Positions 37,076 through 47,477 of a DNA stretch of 64,000 nt are shown here, one piece after another (within the stretch, counting starts at the first letter, position 1; each line of letters begins with the position of its first letter). Both the position numbers and the translations under genes were made by a program. The notes beneath the pieces were generated by a model. That model saw nothing but the letters and a program-made list of their open reading frames with translations. It searched no databases and was not told the origin of the DNA. The DNA comes from Kumtagia yinganensis (lineage in GTDB: Bacteria; Pseudomonadota; Alphaproteobacteria; Rhizobiales; Rhizobiaceae): contig NZ_JBEBMH010000020.1 of assembly GCF_040081985.1 (NCBI RefSeq), positions 1 through 64,000 on the forward strand, in the 5' to 3' direction.

Positions 37076-37684
37076 ATGTCGAGCCAGGGACTGGTCCACG
37101 GGCCGCTGGGGGCAAAATGCCTGCACGTCTGCGTCGACATGCAGGCCGTCTTCCTGCCGGGTTCACCGTGGGCCAATCCCTGGATGGAGCGGGTGCTGCC
37201 GGCTGTCGAGGAACTGGCTATCCGGCATGCCGACCGAACGATTTTCAGCTGCTTCATTCCGGCGGAGAACGCGAATGCGTCGCCTGGGATGTGGAAGCGC
37301 TACTGGCGAAAGTGGGAATCCTCGACCCTGGAGCGCGTCGACCCGGCCGCACTTCGGCTCGTGCCGTCCCGCGCGCGTCTGGCGCCTCCGGCCCGCATCA
37401 TCGACAAGCGCGTGGATTCGCCGTGGACCGAAGGACATTTCGAGCAGCTTCTCGGGAGTGGTGAGGTCGACACACTGGTCGTTACCGGCGGCGAGACCGA
37501 CGTCTGCGTCCTCGCAACGGTGCTGGGCGCAATCGACCGGGGATTCCGCACAGTCGTCGCCGCCGATGCCATCTGCGGCTCGGCCGACGAGACGCACGAC
37601 GCGGCCATGACGCTCTACACATCGCGGTTCAGCGAGCAGGTCGAGATCGCGACGACCGACGAAATCCTGACGAGTTGGCGATGA
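37076..37684 (+). CDS. Isochorismatase-family cysteine hydrolase
   Basis: The protein has 202 residues with the cysteine-hydrolase triad: Asp in LHVCVDMQAVFL, Lys in RIIDKRVDSPW and the nucleophile in VVTGGETDVCVLATVLGAID. The family includes nicotinamidases, ureidoacrylate hydrolases and isochorismatases; the substrate here is not predictable. It starts 5 bp after katE and overlaps the next small gene (ATGA at 37681), so it is in a katE operon. A role in stress metabolism is inferred from that context. Confidence 0.88.
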   Translation: MSSQGLVHGPLGAKCLHVCVDMQAVFLPGSPWANPWMERVLPAVEELAIRHADRTIFSCFIPAENANASPGMWKRYWRKWESSTLERVDPAALRLVPSRARLAPPARIIDKRVDSPWTEGHFEQLLGSGEVDTLVVTGGETDVCVLATVLGAIDRGFRTVVAADAICGSADETHDAAMTLYTSRFSEQVEIATTDEILTSWR

Positions 37685-37929
37685 CCACGCTCTATCTCGT
37701 CTACATTCGTGATCCCTTGCCTAGCGAGGATATCCTTGCTGACGCCGTCGAACTCGACATCGGTCTGTATCTCATCAGGACGGACCAGACGCGCTCGCAG
37801 CTCTACCATGCCATCAAGAGGAAGCTTTCGCCCGCCATCCTGCTAGTTGCGCCATTGAGCGACTTGCCTAAGTTCAAGGGCATGCGAGACGGCGCCACCA
37901 GGGAGGCTGTGGGCTTGATGGTCCGCTGA
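37681..37929 (+). CDS. Small conserved hypothetical protein, 82 aa
   Basis: It starts at the ATG overlapping the cysteine hydrolase stop. The sequence MTTLYLVYIRDPLPSEDILA, then VELDIGLYLIRTDQTRSQLY and KLSPAILLVAPLSDLPKFKG, alternates strands and helices like a small alpha/beta protein. No name can be given. Translational coupling to the katE-hydrolase unit supports it as real. Confidence 0.6.
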   Translation: MTTLYLVYIRDPLPSEDILADAVELDIGLYLIRTDQTRSQLYHAIKRKLSPAILLVAPLSDLPKFKGMRDGATREAVGLMVR

Positions 37930-37954
37930 CCGGGACCGGGCACGCCGTTCCCGG

Positions 37955-38195
37955 CTATCGATCCAGGACGGTCCTCACTTTCGCCGCGAATTCTTCGATC
38001 GTGCAGGGCTTGGACAACAGCTCTGTGCCGTGGTGGAGCGTGCCGTTGTACACGATGGCGTTGCGCGTGTAAGCCTGTAGTGTACAGAATCTTCAGGTTC
38101 GGCTTCAGCACCTTCACCTGTTTAACCGGTTCCCTCCCTGCCATGTCCGGGACGACCACGTCGATGAACAGGAGATCGGGCGTAGGCCCGGTCCG
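37955..38195 (-). pseudogene. Fragment of a response-regulator receiver domain
   Basis: On the minus strand the frame reads PDLLFIDVVVPDMAGREPVK with the phospho-acceptor Asp, then VLKPNLKILYTTG. A frame change follows and the sequence continues YTRNAIVYNGTLHHGTELLS and FAAKVRTVLDR to the stop at 37955. This is the second half of a receiver domain of the type found at the end of hybrid sensor kinases. The N-terminal half is absent and a frameshift is present, so it is a remnant. Confidence 0.7.
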
Positions 38196-38297
38196 GATCG
38201 TCCGTCTGCTACGGGCTCACGCCCAGAACCCGCCAGTCGGTTTTCCACCCCGGCGCGGCCGCTCGACATGGAATGGGTCTCTCGTCAACTCCGCCGA

Positions 38298-38882
38298 TCA
38301 GCGGTCGCCGACGGACAGTTCCTTCCGCACGCTGGGGTCGTCATCCAGAAACTCGGGCTCGGCCCGGGCTCCAACCGCATCAAAGTATCGGCTCAGGAAG
38401 TTCCGGAATGAAGCGGCCAAGGCGATATCGGCGATATTGAGGTCGGTCAGTCCGACGGCGCGGAGGGAATCGATCGTGTCTTGGTCAATCCGAGAGGCGT
38501 CGACTGTGATCTGCTCGGCATAGGCCAGCATGGCCACTTGCTGTTCGGTTAGCCCGGCGTTGCGATAGTCGCGATGCACGGCCAGCGCCTGTTCCCTTCC
38601 GATCATACCGGACAGCGCTTTGAAATAGACGTGGCAGCAATAGCTGGAAGGCACATGTTTGGCCGCCACCAAGGTGATCAGGCGGAAATTGACCAACTCC
38701 AGAGAAAACCCGTCTCTGATCTGGTGCAACAGGTGCTCTACCGGTGCCAGGATGTCAGGCCTGGCTGTCCAACACCGGGTAGCCTCCATCACGCGTCCCA
38801 TCGAAGCCATCTCGCCGTCATAGATGGACGCGATTTCGCCTTCGGCTTCCGACGGTTCTATCGTTCGAACAAACAACTCCAC
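38298..38882 (-). CDS. Carboxymuconolactone decarboxylase/AhpD-like protein
   Basis: The protein has 194 residues with the AhpD-like fold: LELVNFRLITLVAAKHVPSS leading into YCCHVYFKALSGMIGREQAL, then LTEQQVAMLAYAEQITVDAS and LTDLNIADIALAASFRNFLS. The catalytic CxxC of AhpD is only partly kept (one Cys pair followed by His), as in peroxidase-related CMD proteins. Members reduce peroxides or decarboxylate aromatic intermediates; the substrate is unknown. A decayed copy of its 3' third lies at 39248-39563. Confidence 0.8.
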   Translation of the reverse strand: MELFVRTIEPSEAEGEIASIYDGEMASMGRVMEATRCWTARPDILAPVEHLLHQIRDGFSLELVNFRLITLVAAKHVPSSYCCHVYFKALSGMIGREQALAVHRDYRNAGLTEQQVAMLAYAEQITVDASRIDQDTIDSLRAVGLTDLNIADIALAASFRNFLSRYFDAVGARAEPEFLDDDPSVRKELSVGDR

Positions 38883-39247
38883 CTCCTCGGTTCCCTGCCG
38901 CCTTCCGCATCGTTGCTGGTAATTTCAACGGATGGAAGTGGGGGCAGGATAGCGAAGTCGATGTGCCTGAGTTGCCAATAAGCCTCCTCGTCATGCTCTT
39001 GACGACAAGGGGCCGACTTTGCAGTACCCGGGGCCGGAAACGAACTCAAACTGGATAAAACTTGGGGCAACGTCATCGAGACCTATACGAATTTTTGTCC
39101 GTCCATCTCTGAAAGGATTCACTCTGGCAGGTCAGGGGTCGATGCCAGATGGTCGGTGCTAGGCAGCCGCTCGGTGGCAAGCCGCCGTTTCAGGTCGGCC
39201 TTGTTGGGCAAAGTTTGCCTGGTGACCTGAGACCCCATTCCCACGCG
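38883..39247. other. Intergenic segment upstream of the CMD gene
   Basis: About 365 bases between the CMD gene and its decayed partial copy. I see no gene with a ribosome binding site and no RNA gene. The promoter of the minus-strand CMD gene should lie near 38890-39080. Confidence 0.35.
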
Positions 39248-39563
39248 CCGCTCGAGCGGGAATCGGTCTCTCGGCAACTCCGCCAATTAGTGGTCGCCGA
39301 CGGCTAATTCCTTCCGCACGCCTGGGTCGTCAACCTGAAAGTCGGGCTCGGTCGGAGCTCCAACCGCATCGCAACATCGGCTCAGGAAGCTTCGAAAGGA
39401 GGCAGCCAAGGCGATATCGGCGATGTTGAAGTCTGTCAGCCCGACGGCGCGGAAGGAGTCGCTTATGCCTCGGTCGATTCGAGGCGTAGACTGTGATTTG
39501 CTCGACCTAGCCTAGCATGGCCACTTGCTGTTCTGTCAGCACGGCGTTGCGATAATCGCGAGG
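39248..39563 (-). pseudogene. Decayed partial duplicate of the CMD gene
   Basis: Roughly 310 bp align along their whole length with 38250-38577, the 3' third of the CMD gene and its downstream flank. Runs such as gccaaggcgatatcggcgat and atggccacttgctgttc are shared exactly. Several substitutions, small indels and stops interrupt the coding frame. It ends abruptly at a TetR fragment, so the duplication was cut by a later rearrangement. Confidence 0.75.
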
Positions 39564-39565
39564 CC

Positions 39566-39654
39566 ACGCCACCCGCTTCGAGAAGCGTCTTGGCTTCTGC
39601 GAGCACCGCTCCCTTCAGATCGCCATGGTGATAGGTGCTTTCGTCTCGTGCCAT
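39566..39654 (-). pseudogene. N-terminal stub of a TetR-family regulator
   Basis: The frame begins MARDESTYHHGDLKGAVLAE and continues AKTLLEAGG, which matches the first helix of TetR-family regulators (YHHGDLRxALLxAALxLIxExG). It then runs directly into the decayed CMD copy. Only about 30 residues remain, without the recognition helix. Confidence 0.65.
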
Positions 39655-39709
39655 TCCGGTCTAATGCCCGCAGAGTCGAAAGAAAGCGGCTACGCCGCTG
39701 AACTCGTCC

Positions 39710-40129
39710 TTAGTAGCTTCTAAGGATGATCTGCGAGCGCGCACGCGCGATCATCGGGCTGCTGCCGATCTGATCGTTGAGTTCGCTGAGCTCGGCTGCG
39801 CTTGGAACGGCCACATTGGCGACGGCGTCGATCTCGCCTGCCAGCGAGTGCACCGCCGTGACACCCGGCAGCGCGGCGAGCCATTTGAGCGCCTTGTCGC
39901 AGGGCCTTTCCGCGATCTCGATGAAGATCATCGCTCTGGCCATCGCCAGGCCGTCATCGGTCGAAACCGCGCGATAGCCCTGGATGGCGCCGTTCGCCTC
40001 CATCCGGGAGATACGGTCCTGCACCGCGGTCCGCGACAAGCCGATCTCGCGACCGATGGCCGCCGCGCTCATCCGCGCGTTCTTCTCCAGAAGCGCCAGG
40101 ATGCGCTTGTCAGTCCTGTCCCGTTCCAT
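39710..40129 (-). CDS. Lrp/AsnC-family regulator
   Basis: The protein has 139 residues. The AsnC-type HTH reads LDKRILALLEKNARMSAAAI with recognition helix IGLSRTAVQDRISRMEANGA, followed by an IQGYRAV linker. A RAM domain comes next: MIFIEIAERPCDKALKWLAA and VTAVHSLAGEIDAVANVAVP. Such proteins bind amino acids and control their metabolism. It is divergent from a cupin gene 103 bp away, a likely target. It is not next to the dadA operon. Confidence 0.88.
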   Translation of the reverse strand: MERDRTDKRILALLEKNARMSAAAIGREIGLSRTAVQDRISRMEANGAIQGYRAVSTDDGLAMARAMIFIEIAERPCDKALKWLAALPGVTAVHSLAGEIDAVANVAVPSAAELSELNDQIGSSPMIARARSQIILRSY

Positions 40130-40232
40130 CGCCAGAAACCTCGAAACGCAGGGGGATCGCGTCGCTTCGCAAGCTGAACCGCGCGATCTTCATGCCTATC
40201 ATCAGTCCATCACAAGGTGGAGAAACATCCGA

Positions 40233-40544
40233 ATGCGCACAATCCTTCCGCAAGGCTTTACCGGCACCCGGGCGTGGGACGCTCTCGATATCGAGCGCAT
40301 CGGCGACGCCACCATCCGGCTTCACTGGACCGACCAGCCCTACAAGTGGCACGTCAATGACGGTCCCGAGGTGTTCGTCGTGCTCGATGGCGCCGTCGAC
40401 ATGCATACGAGGCAGGATGGGGTCGAACAAGTGCATCGGCTGAACGTCGGCAACATCTTCCATGCCGAGGATGGCGACGAGCATGTCGCGCATCCGCTGG
40501 GCGGAGCGCGGGTGCTCGTCATAGAACGCGCTGGCAGCGTCTAG
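40233..40544 (+). CDS. Cupin-domain protein
   Basis: The protein has 103 residues and one cupin barrel: KWHVNDGPEVFVVLDGAVDM as cupin motif 1, then VHRLNVGNIFHAEDGDEHVA and HPLGGARVLVIERAG as motif 2. Metal ligands are partly preserved (His and Glu in WHVNDGPE, His in DEHVAHP). GGAGAA precedes the ATG. It is divergent from the Lrp/AsnC regulator. Enzymatic role unknown. Confidence 0.82.
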   Translation: MRTILPQGFTGTRAWDALDIERIGDATIRLHWTDQPYKWHVNDGPEVFVVLDGAVDMHTRQDGVEQVHRLNVGNIFHAEDGDEHVAHPLGGARVLVIERAGSV

Positions 40545-40551
40545 TTCGACG

Positions 40552-40919
40552 ATGATCCGGGAGCAAGACGCCCGCGCAGGCCTGGCGGCTGGGCCGCGCC
40601 GGACGTGCGTGCGGCTTCTTGCGGTCGCGTCACTGGCCATCGTGGTTCTGCAAGCCTCGACGGCCGGGCTGGCGGTGATGCTGGATGGGCGTTTCCATTC
40701 CTGGCATAGCCTCGGGGGCAAGACCGGCAGCCTCGTCGTCGTTCTGACTGCAGTCGCAGCGTGGTTCTGGAGCGGCGATCGCACGGCTCGCGTATACGCC
40801 CTTTTGCTTGTGGTGTCTTACCACCTTCAGGCGGCCTGGCTGCTGGCCAGATCGAGACCCTGCACTGGATGCGTGCACTGCACGTTCCCGCTGCCTTCTT
40901 CGTATTCCTGTTCGCGTAG
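40552..40919 (+). pseudogene. Small four-helix membrane protein, frameshifted
   Basis: From ATG 40552 the frame gives three membrane segments (VRLLAVASLAIVVLQASTAG, SLVVVLTAVAAWFWSG, VYALLLVVSYHLQAAW). Near 40845 the coding sense moves to the next frame as QIETLHWMRALHVPAAFFVF and LFA, with a stop at 40917-40919. One base change would give a small protein of about 120 aa. It begins 7 bp after the cupin stop and is convergent with the TetR gene. Family unknown. Confidence 0.55.
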
Positions 40920-40924
40920 CTGCT

Positions 40925-41482
40925 CTACGGCAAGTCAGCCAGCAGATAACGCTGGATGGTCCCGCCGATCATGGCGACTGCCGTTTCAGGCGCGACATCC
41001 TCGTTCGACAGGCCAAGCACGTTGCGGGCATAGGCGAGGCCGAGGATCTGGGTGGCGATCAGGCAAGCCCGCTCGCGCGCCCGATCCGAACCCGCGACGT
41101 GGGTCACCATCGCGGTCACCTGATCGGTCAGGATCGCGCGGATGCGTGCGGCGGCTTCGCCATTCGTTGCCGCCGTCCGGATCAGAACACGCAGGAGGTC
41201 GTCATCATCGTTTCCCTCCCATCTCGTAAAGAAATGCGCCGCCAGCGTTCGGCCGATGCGATCGCGATCCACCCCGGAGAGATCCGGGAATTCGAGATCG
41301 ATCGAGACGGCTTCCGCGAACAGCTGCTCCTTGCCCCCGAAATAGCGGTTGATCAGCGCCGGATTGACCCCCGCTTCGGCTGCGATGTCGCGCACGGTCG
41401 TGCGCTCGAAGCCCTGGCGGGAGAACAGCATCCTGGCCGCTGTGGCCAGTCGTTCGCGCGTCGCCTGCGCATCCCGTGTCAT
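40925..41482 (-). CDS. TetR-family regulator
   Basis: The protein has 185 residues with a TetR HTH: ATRERLATAARMLFSRQGFE, RTTVRDIAAEAGVNPALINR, YFGGKEQLFAEAV. The ligand domain is of the type ending AYARNVLGLSNEDVAPETAV. It is divergent from a truncated FAD-monooxygenase gene across an 89-bp region with GTAAAC-type palindromes, so it probably repressed that gene. Confidence 0.88.
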   Translation of the reverse strand: MTRDAQATRERLATAARMLFSRQGFERTTVRDIAAEAGVNPALINRYFGGKEQLFAEAVSIDLEFPDLSGVDRDRIGRTLAAHFFTRWEGNDDDDLLRVLIRTAATNGEAAARIRAILTDQVTAMVTHVAGSDRARERACLIATQILGLAYARNVLGLSNEDVAPETAVAMIGGTIQRYLLADLP

Positions 41483-41497
41483 GTCGATAGCTCCGAT

Positions 41498-41550
41498 GTA
41501 AACTACTGTTGACTTAACTCGTCGTCAGCCGTAAGTAAACGCATGTTTAC
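41498..41550. promoter_or_regulatory. TetR operator region with two GTAAAC palindromes
   Basis: The perfect palindrome gtaaacgcatgtttac lies at 41535-41550 and an imperfect one, gtaaactactgttgac, at 41498-41513. Both share GTAAAC half-sites and lie between the divergent TetR and monooxygenase genes. Binding by the adjacent TetR protein is inferred. Confidence 0.65.
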
Positions 41551-41571
41551 ATGATAGGAAGGACGAACGCA

Positions 41572-41949
41572 ATGAATGCCATATCCACAAAAGTCGTGAT
41601 CGTGGGTGCCGGCCCTGCCGGGCTGGCAACGGCCATCGGGCTTGCTGAGCGCGGCATCGACTTCGTGATCCTGGACGCTCTGGCAGAAGCGCAGAACACG
41701 TCCCGCGCCGCCGTCATCCACGCCGCGACGCTGGACAGCCTGCGGGTGCTGAAGGTAGCCGACCGGCTCGTTGCGCAAGGCATCAAGGTACCGCAATTCA
41801 GAATCCGCGACCGCGACTCGGTTCTGCTCCACGTGGACTTCTCGCGACTGCAGACGCCCACGCCATTCGCGCTCATGATCCCGCAGGACGAGTCCCCGTC
41901 AGTTGGGACGACTGCAGACAGCCCTCGACCGCGAACACGGAGCAACTGA
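41572..41949 (+). pseudogene. FAD-dependent monooxygenase, N-terminal fragment
   Basis: From ATG 41572 (AGGAAGG upstream) the product starts TKVVIVGAGPAGLATAIGLA, the FAD-binding motif of PHBH/UbiH-type aromatic hydroxylases, and continues RAAVIHAATLDSLRVLKVAD. At about 41895 the expected sequence slips into another frame (LQTALDREHGATDK) and then ends; about three quarters of a normal 400-500 aa enzyme is missing. The divergent TetR gene is intact, so only the target was lost. Confidence 0.75.
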
Positions 41950-42123
41950 TAAATTGCTGACTTTGCCGACATTGTCTGGAGAGTCTGAGCACTCCATAGG
42001 GGGCGGAAGCGCATGCGGCATGTCCGTAGAACGGGCCGCGGCTGAATTTACAATATCGAGTACGGCCGCTAGGCATACTGTCCGCGTTGGGATCTGTGCG
42101 CGTGCTCGATCCCAGTTCGATCA

Positions 42124-44058
42124 ATGAACAGCGGCAGCCCCGCGACGGCTCTGCCGACAGACGATTTGGAACTTATGACCAAAACCGCTGATGAGGCTGA
42201 GCATTCGACATTCCTCGCGGGCGGCGGCGAGCTTGGGCGTCTCATCCGAGCACACGCTTGGGAGAGCACACCGCTGGGATCGCCGAGTACTTGGCCACAA
42301 TCACTGCGATCAGCGCTTTCGATCTGCCTCCACTCGACCTTTCCAACCGCAATCTATTGGGGACCGGAACTGCGCCTTCTCTACAATGACGCCTGGGCAC
42401 CGATCCCAGCCGAGCGCCACCCTTGGGCGCTCCGTCGGCCAGGCCCGGAGGTATGGTCGGACATCTGGGATGTTGTCGGTCCGCAGTTCGCACGCGTGAT
42501 CAACACAGGCGAGGGTTTTTCGACCTTTGATCAGATGCTGCGCATGGTGCGGGATGGGGTTCGGAGGGAAACGTACTGGAACTACAGCTTTACCGCCATT
42601 CGCGGCGAGGATGGCTCGGTGGTCGGGATCTTCAACCAGGGCAACGAAACCACCGATACGGTGATTGCGCGACGGCAGGCAGAAGCTGAGGTCGAGCGAC
42701 TCGGCAACCTCTTCGCTCAAGCACCAGGAGCAGTGGCAATCCTGCGTGGCCGCGCACATTTAATCGAGATTGCCAATCCGGCCTATGAGCAACTGGTCGG
42801 TCGCAGCGGCATATCAGGGAAAACGGTCGCAGAAGCACTGCCCGAAGTAGTCGGCCAAGGCTTTATAGAACTACTCGACCGCGTCTTCGATACCGGGGAG
42901 CCTTACGTCGGGCGTGCCGTCTCCGTAAGCCTGCAACGAAGTGCCGGAATGCCTGCGGAGGAACGCTTCGTCGATTTCGTGTACCAGCCTCTTACGGATT
43001 CAGCAGGAACCCGCAGCGGGGTTTTCGTTCAGGTCACGGATGTGACCAATGCAGTGCGCGCGGAGGCCGCACTTCGAGCTAGCGAGGCCAAGTCCGAAGC
43101 CATCGTCAACTCGATCGATCAGATGATCTGGTCAACGCGAGCCGATGGCTATCACGACTACTTCAACGACCGGTGGTACGAGTACACGGGTGTCCCTTAC
43201 GGCTCTACAGATGGCGAGGCATGGAACGACATGTTCCATCCGGACGATCGGGAGCGGACGTGGCAGGTCTGGCGCCACTGTTTGACTACAGGCGAGCCGT
43301 ACCACATCGAATATCGCCTACGGCATCGTTCGGGCCAATATCGATGGGTGATCGGCCGCGCGCAGTGCGTGCGAGGCGACGACGGAGAAATCACCCGCTG
43401 GTACGGCACCTGCACTGATATTCATGATCTGAAAGAAGCAGAGGAGAAGCGGCAACTGCTGCTGCGCGAGATGAACCATCGGGTGAAGAACCTGTTTGCC
43501 ATCGCATCCGGCATGATAACCATGACGGCGCGTACCGCGCCATCGGTTAAGGCGATGGGCGAAGCACTAAAGGGCCGCCTTAGCGCCCTTGCGAAAGCGC
43601 ACGAACTCATCCGGCCCGCGATCAAGAGCGACCTTGAACATTCGGAAAACGCGTCGATCCGCCCTCTCATTGAGAAGGTGATCAGGCCTCATATGGACCC
43701 GAATGGCGAGCACCGGATCGAGCTCGACGGTCCGGAAATCGAGTTAGGCGCCAACGCATCCACAAGTCTCGCCTTGATTTTTCACGAATTGGCGACGAAT
43801 GCCGCGAAATACGGTGCGTTGTCTTCTCCGGAGGGTCACATCTCAATCAATTGGTCCGTGCCGAACGGACATTTGGAACTCGAATGGAAGGAACACGTTT
43901 CAAAGCGCAAGATCCAGCCGCCGAAGTCGAGTGGTTTTGGAAGCACGCTCGCCCGCGCCAGTGCGTCAGGCCAGCTGGGGGGCTCAATCAGTTTCGACTG
44001 GCGCCCAGGTGGCCTACACATCAAGTTGAATGCGCCCCTCGAACGGCTGCAGCGTTGA
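42124..44058 (+). CDS. HWE-family sensor histidine kinase with PAS domains
   Basis: The protein has 644 residues and no transmembrane segments, so it is a cytoplasmic sensor. An N-terminal PAS/GAF-like region (about 60-180) with YWGPELRLLYNDAWAPI is followed by a PAS domain at about 195-315 and another at about 325-440 (GYHDYFNDRWYEYTGVPYGS, the HWE-associated PAS fold). The phospho-acceptor is His452 in LLREMNHRVKNLFAIASGMI. The ATPase domain has IFHELATNAAKYGALS and the LEWKE motif that defines HWE kinases. A single-domain response regulator follows 13 bp later. HWE kinases commonly feed light, redox or general stress signalling. Confidence 0.9.
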   Translation: MNSGSPATALPTDDLELMTKTADEAEHSTFLAGGGELGRLIRAHAWESTPLGSPSTWPQSLRSALSICLHSTFPTAIYWGPELRLLYNDAWAPIPAERHPWALRRPGPEVWSDIWDVVGPQFARVINTGEGFSTFDQMLRMVRDGVRRETYWNYSFTAIRGEDGSVVGIFNQGNETTDTVIARRQAEAEVERLGNLFAQAPGAVAILRGRAHLIEIANPAYEQLVGRSGISGKTVAEALPEVVGQGFIELLDRVFDTGEPYVGRAVSVSLQRSAGMPAEERFVDFVYQPLTDSAGTRSGVFVQVTDVTNAVRAEAALRASEAKSEAIVNSIDQMIWSTRADGYHDYFNDRWYEYTGVPYGSTDGEAWNDMFHPDDRERTWQVWRHCLTTGEPYHIEYRLRHRSGQYRWVIGRAQCVRGDDGEITRWYGTCTDIHDLKEAEEKRQLLLREMNHRVKNLFAIASGMITMTARTAPSVKAMGEALKGRLSALAKAHELIRPAIKSDLEHSENASIRPLIEKVIRPHMDPNGEHRIELDGPEIELGANASTSLALIFHELATNAAKYGALSSPEGHISINWSVPNGHLELEWKEHVSKRKIQPPKSSGFGSTLARASASGQLGGSISFDWRPGGLHIKLNAPLERLQR

Positions 44059-44071
44059 GTGTTTGGCAACG

Positions 44072-44509
44072 ATGAGTCAGTTAGTGAAGGCCATGATTGA
44101 TTCGAACGCCGCTCCTGGAACCGCGCTCAGTGGCCGGCGCGTGCTGATTGTTGAGGACGAGCCGTTCATTGCCTTCGATTTGGCTGACGCGATCGAAAAT
44201 GCTGGTGGTGTCGTCGTCGGCCCCGCGATGTCTGTGCGGCAAGCCCTGACGCTGGTCGCGACTGACCGCGTGGAAGCTGCCATACTTGATGTCAACTTGC
44301 CTGACGGCGATATTGGGCCTGTTATCACAGCGCTAGCAGATGAAGGTATCCTGCTTCTCGTTCATACGGGAGCAGGTCTCACGCCCGCATTGCGTGAGCA
44401 GTATCCTACCTTGCGAGTATTCACGAAACCCACGCCACCGCCCGTACTGGCCCATGTCATCGCTTCGGTGTTCGCCGGCAGGTACGAGCAGGGTCCGCAG
44501 CATCCGTAG
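44072..44509 (+). CDS. Single-domain response regulator
   Basis: The protein has 145 residues from MSQLVKAMIDSNAAPG; an alternative ATG lies 21 bases downstream. The receiver domain shows acidic DE in VLIVEDEPFIAFDLADAIEN, the phospho-acceptor Asp in AAILDVNLPDGDIGPVITAL, Thr in LVHTGAGL and Lys in VFTKPTPPPVLAHVIASVF. There is no output domain, so it probably passes phosphate on or acts by protein binding. It pairs with the HWE kinase directly upstream. Confidence 0.88.
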   Translation: MSQLVKAMIDSNAAPGTALSGRRVLIVEDEPFIAFDLADAIENAGGVVVGPAMSVRQALTLVATDRVEAAILDVNLPDGDIGPVITALADEGILLLVHTGAGLTPALREQYPTLRVFTKPTPPPVLAHVIASVFAGRYEQGPQHP

Positions 44510-44829
44510 AGCGGTCGAGCCCGGAGCGCGGTATTAGGCAGGACTCTCCTGCATAAGGTTAGCCCCGGTTGGCGCAGTAGCCGCCTCCAAGGACTTCGCC
44601 CAGTCCCTGCACGCCCGTCGGACCGGACGCGCCGTCGGCGTAAGTTTCGTCATTCATTCCACGTCTGAAAATGACTGCTGTTTCAATTCGCGGTGCTCAT
44701 AATGCTGCGGAGCGGGCAACAAACTTTGATCGCCCGCAGCACCCCGCGGAATTGAGTCGGATCGGTGGAACTCGCGGGCGTCCACCATCTCAAGACCGGA
44801 ATAACTCGCCCGGCAGCGAGACCTAAGCT
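44510..44829. other. Intergenic segment after the two-component pair
   Basis: About 320 bases between the receiver gene and a candidate minus-strand small gene. Apart from weak inverted repeats I see no gene or RNA. Confidence 0.35.
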
Positions 44830-45036
44830 TCACGATCCGCTACCAACGGACGTTGTCGGTGTCGACACGTGCTGCGCGGCGAGGTACATCAGTGTTGAAG
44901 CAGCCGTCCGGCGGCTCCAACCGGCGGATTCGGCCATGTCGAGCAGTCCGTCCAGCAGCGGCTTCAGCGCGCTCCTACACTCCGTTTCGTGGGCCAGAAA
45001 CTTTGGCGGGATGTGTCGGAGACGGAACGCTTCCAA
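44830..45036 (-). CDS. Possible small conserved protein, 68 aa
   Basis: On the minus strand a TTG-initiated frame gives FRLRHIPPKFLAHETECRSA, then LLDGLLDMAESAGWSRRTAA and LMYLAAQHVS. The helix-rich pattern with AxxAGWxxxxAAxxLxxLAxxHV resembles small alphaproteobacterial proteins of unknown function. A weak AGG lies upstream and codon use fits the genome. The start is uncertain and no in-frame ATG exists before an upstream stop. Confidence 0.4.
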   Translation of the reverse strand: MEAFRLRHIPPKFLAHETECRSALKPLLDGLLDMAESAGWSRRTAASTLMYLAAQHVSTPTTSVGSGS

Positions 45037-45081
45037 TGCCTGTCATCATATTCATGGGCACTCTCCGAAGTCGGTGTGACA

Positions 45082-45112
45082 GACGCCCGCTCCCGGACCG
45101 GGAGCGGGCGTC
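45082..45112 (-). terminator. Strong hairpin after groEL
   Basis: A perfect 15-bp GC-rich stem (45082-45096 with 45098-45112) separated by one base lies 12 bp beyond the groEL stop on the minus strand. It is the probable end of the groESL transcript. Confidence 0.7.
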
Positions 45113-45124
45113 TTGATCGAGATC

Positions 45125-46756
<1,632 letters not shown>

Positions 46757-46817
46757 TGGATCACTCCTTCAAATCTAGGCAGCTTTCGTTGACTGGTTGG
46801 TTTCTTTGGGGCCCGGT

Positions 46818-47132
46818 TCACGCGGCCTTCTTGAACGCAACGCTCTGGTCGATCACGCCCATCACATCGCTTTCCTTCATGATGAGCAGGTCCTCGCCGT
46901 TTAGCTTGATCTCGGTGCCGGACCATTTGCCGAACAGGATGCGGTCGCCGACCTTCACATCGAGTTCGATGAGCTTGCCGCTCTCGTCACGCGCGCCGGG
47001 ACCGACGCCGATGACCTCGCCTTCCTGCGGTTTCTCCTTCGCGGTGTCAGGGATGATGATGCCGCCGGCCGTCTTCTCGTCGGCTTCGATGCGGCGGACC
47101 AGGATACGGTCATGCAATGGACGGAATGCCAT
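46818..47132 (-). CDS. groES: 10-kDa co-chaperonin GroES
   Basis: The protein has 104 residues from MAFRPLHDRILVRRIEADEK, with the mobile loop TAGGIIIPDTAKEKPQEGEV and the GKWSGTEIKLNGEDLLIMKE segment near the end. AAGGAGAACGAC precedes this ATG, so a longer in-frame start at 47177 is rejected. It forms the lid of the GroEL chamber. A CIRCE element 158 bp upstream indicates HrcA control. Confidence 0.97.
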   Translation of the reverse strand: MAFRPLHDRILVRRIEADEKTAGGIIIPDTAKEKPQEGEVIGVGPGARDESGKLIELDVKVGDRILFGKWSGTEIKLNGEDLLIMKESDVMGVIDQSVAFKKAA

Positions 47133-47289
47133 GTCGTTCTCCTTCAAGGACAAACAGATTTTGAGGTTCCTCCACACCGGATCGGCAATATCGGGCCGGT
47201 GCGGGGCGCAGCGACCCTTCGTCAGGCATCACGCGGATTTCGAGCTAGTTTTGCGATTTCGGCATTTCAAGAGGCATCACGAAATTTTT

Positions 47290-47314
47290 TGGCACTCGAT
47301 CCTGCCGAGTGCTA
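47290..47314 (-). promoter_or_regulatory. CIRCE operator of groESL
   Basis: The inverted repeat tggcactc, 9-bp spacer, gagtgcta matches the CIRCE consensus TTAGCACTC-N9-GAGTGCTAA with one arm shortened. It lies upstream of groES, so the HrcA repressor should control groESL. Confidence 0.8.
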
Positions 47315-47477
47315 GCACCATGAAAACATGCAGCTATTTGCCATTCGGTCTATGGGGCGGGACTTGAAATTTTCCCGTGGTCGAGCAAAATCCGAAAACC
47401 GCCATGCGCCATGCACGGCGTCTCGAATTGAGATCAAAACGGAGCTTTTGGAACGGCAACACGGAAGGAGGAAATCG

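Noticed and set aside
44072..44509. PhyR, the anti-anti-sigma regulator of the general stress response
   Set aside because: The protein has only a receiver domain and lacks the sigma-like N-terminal domain of PhyR.
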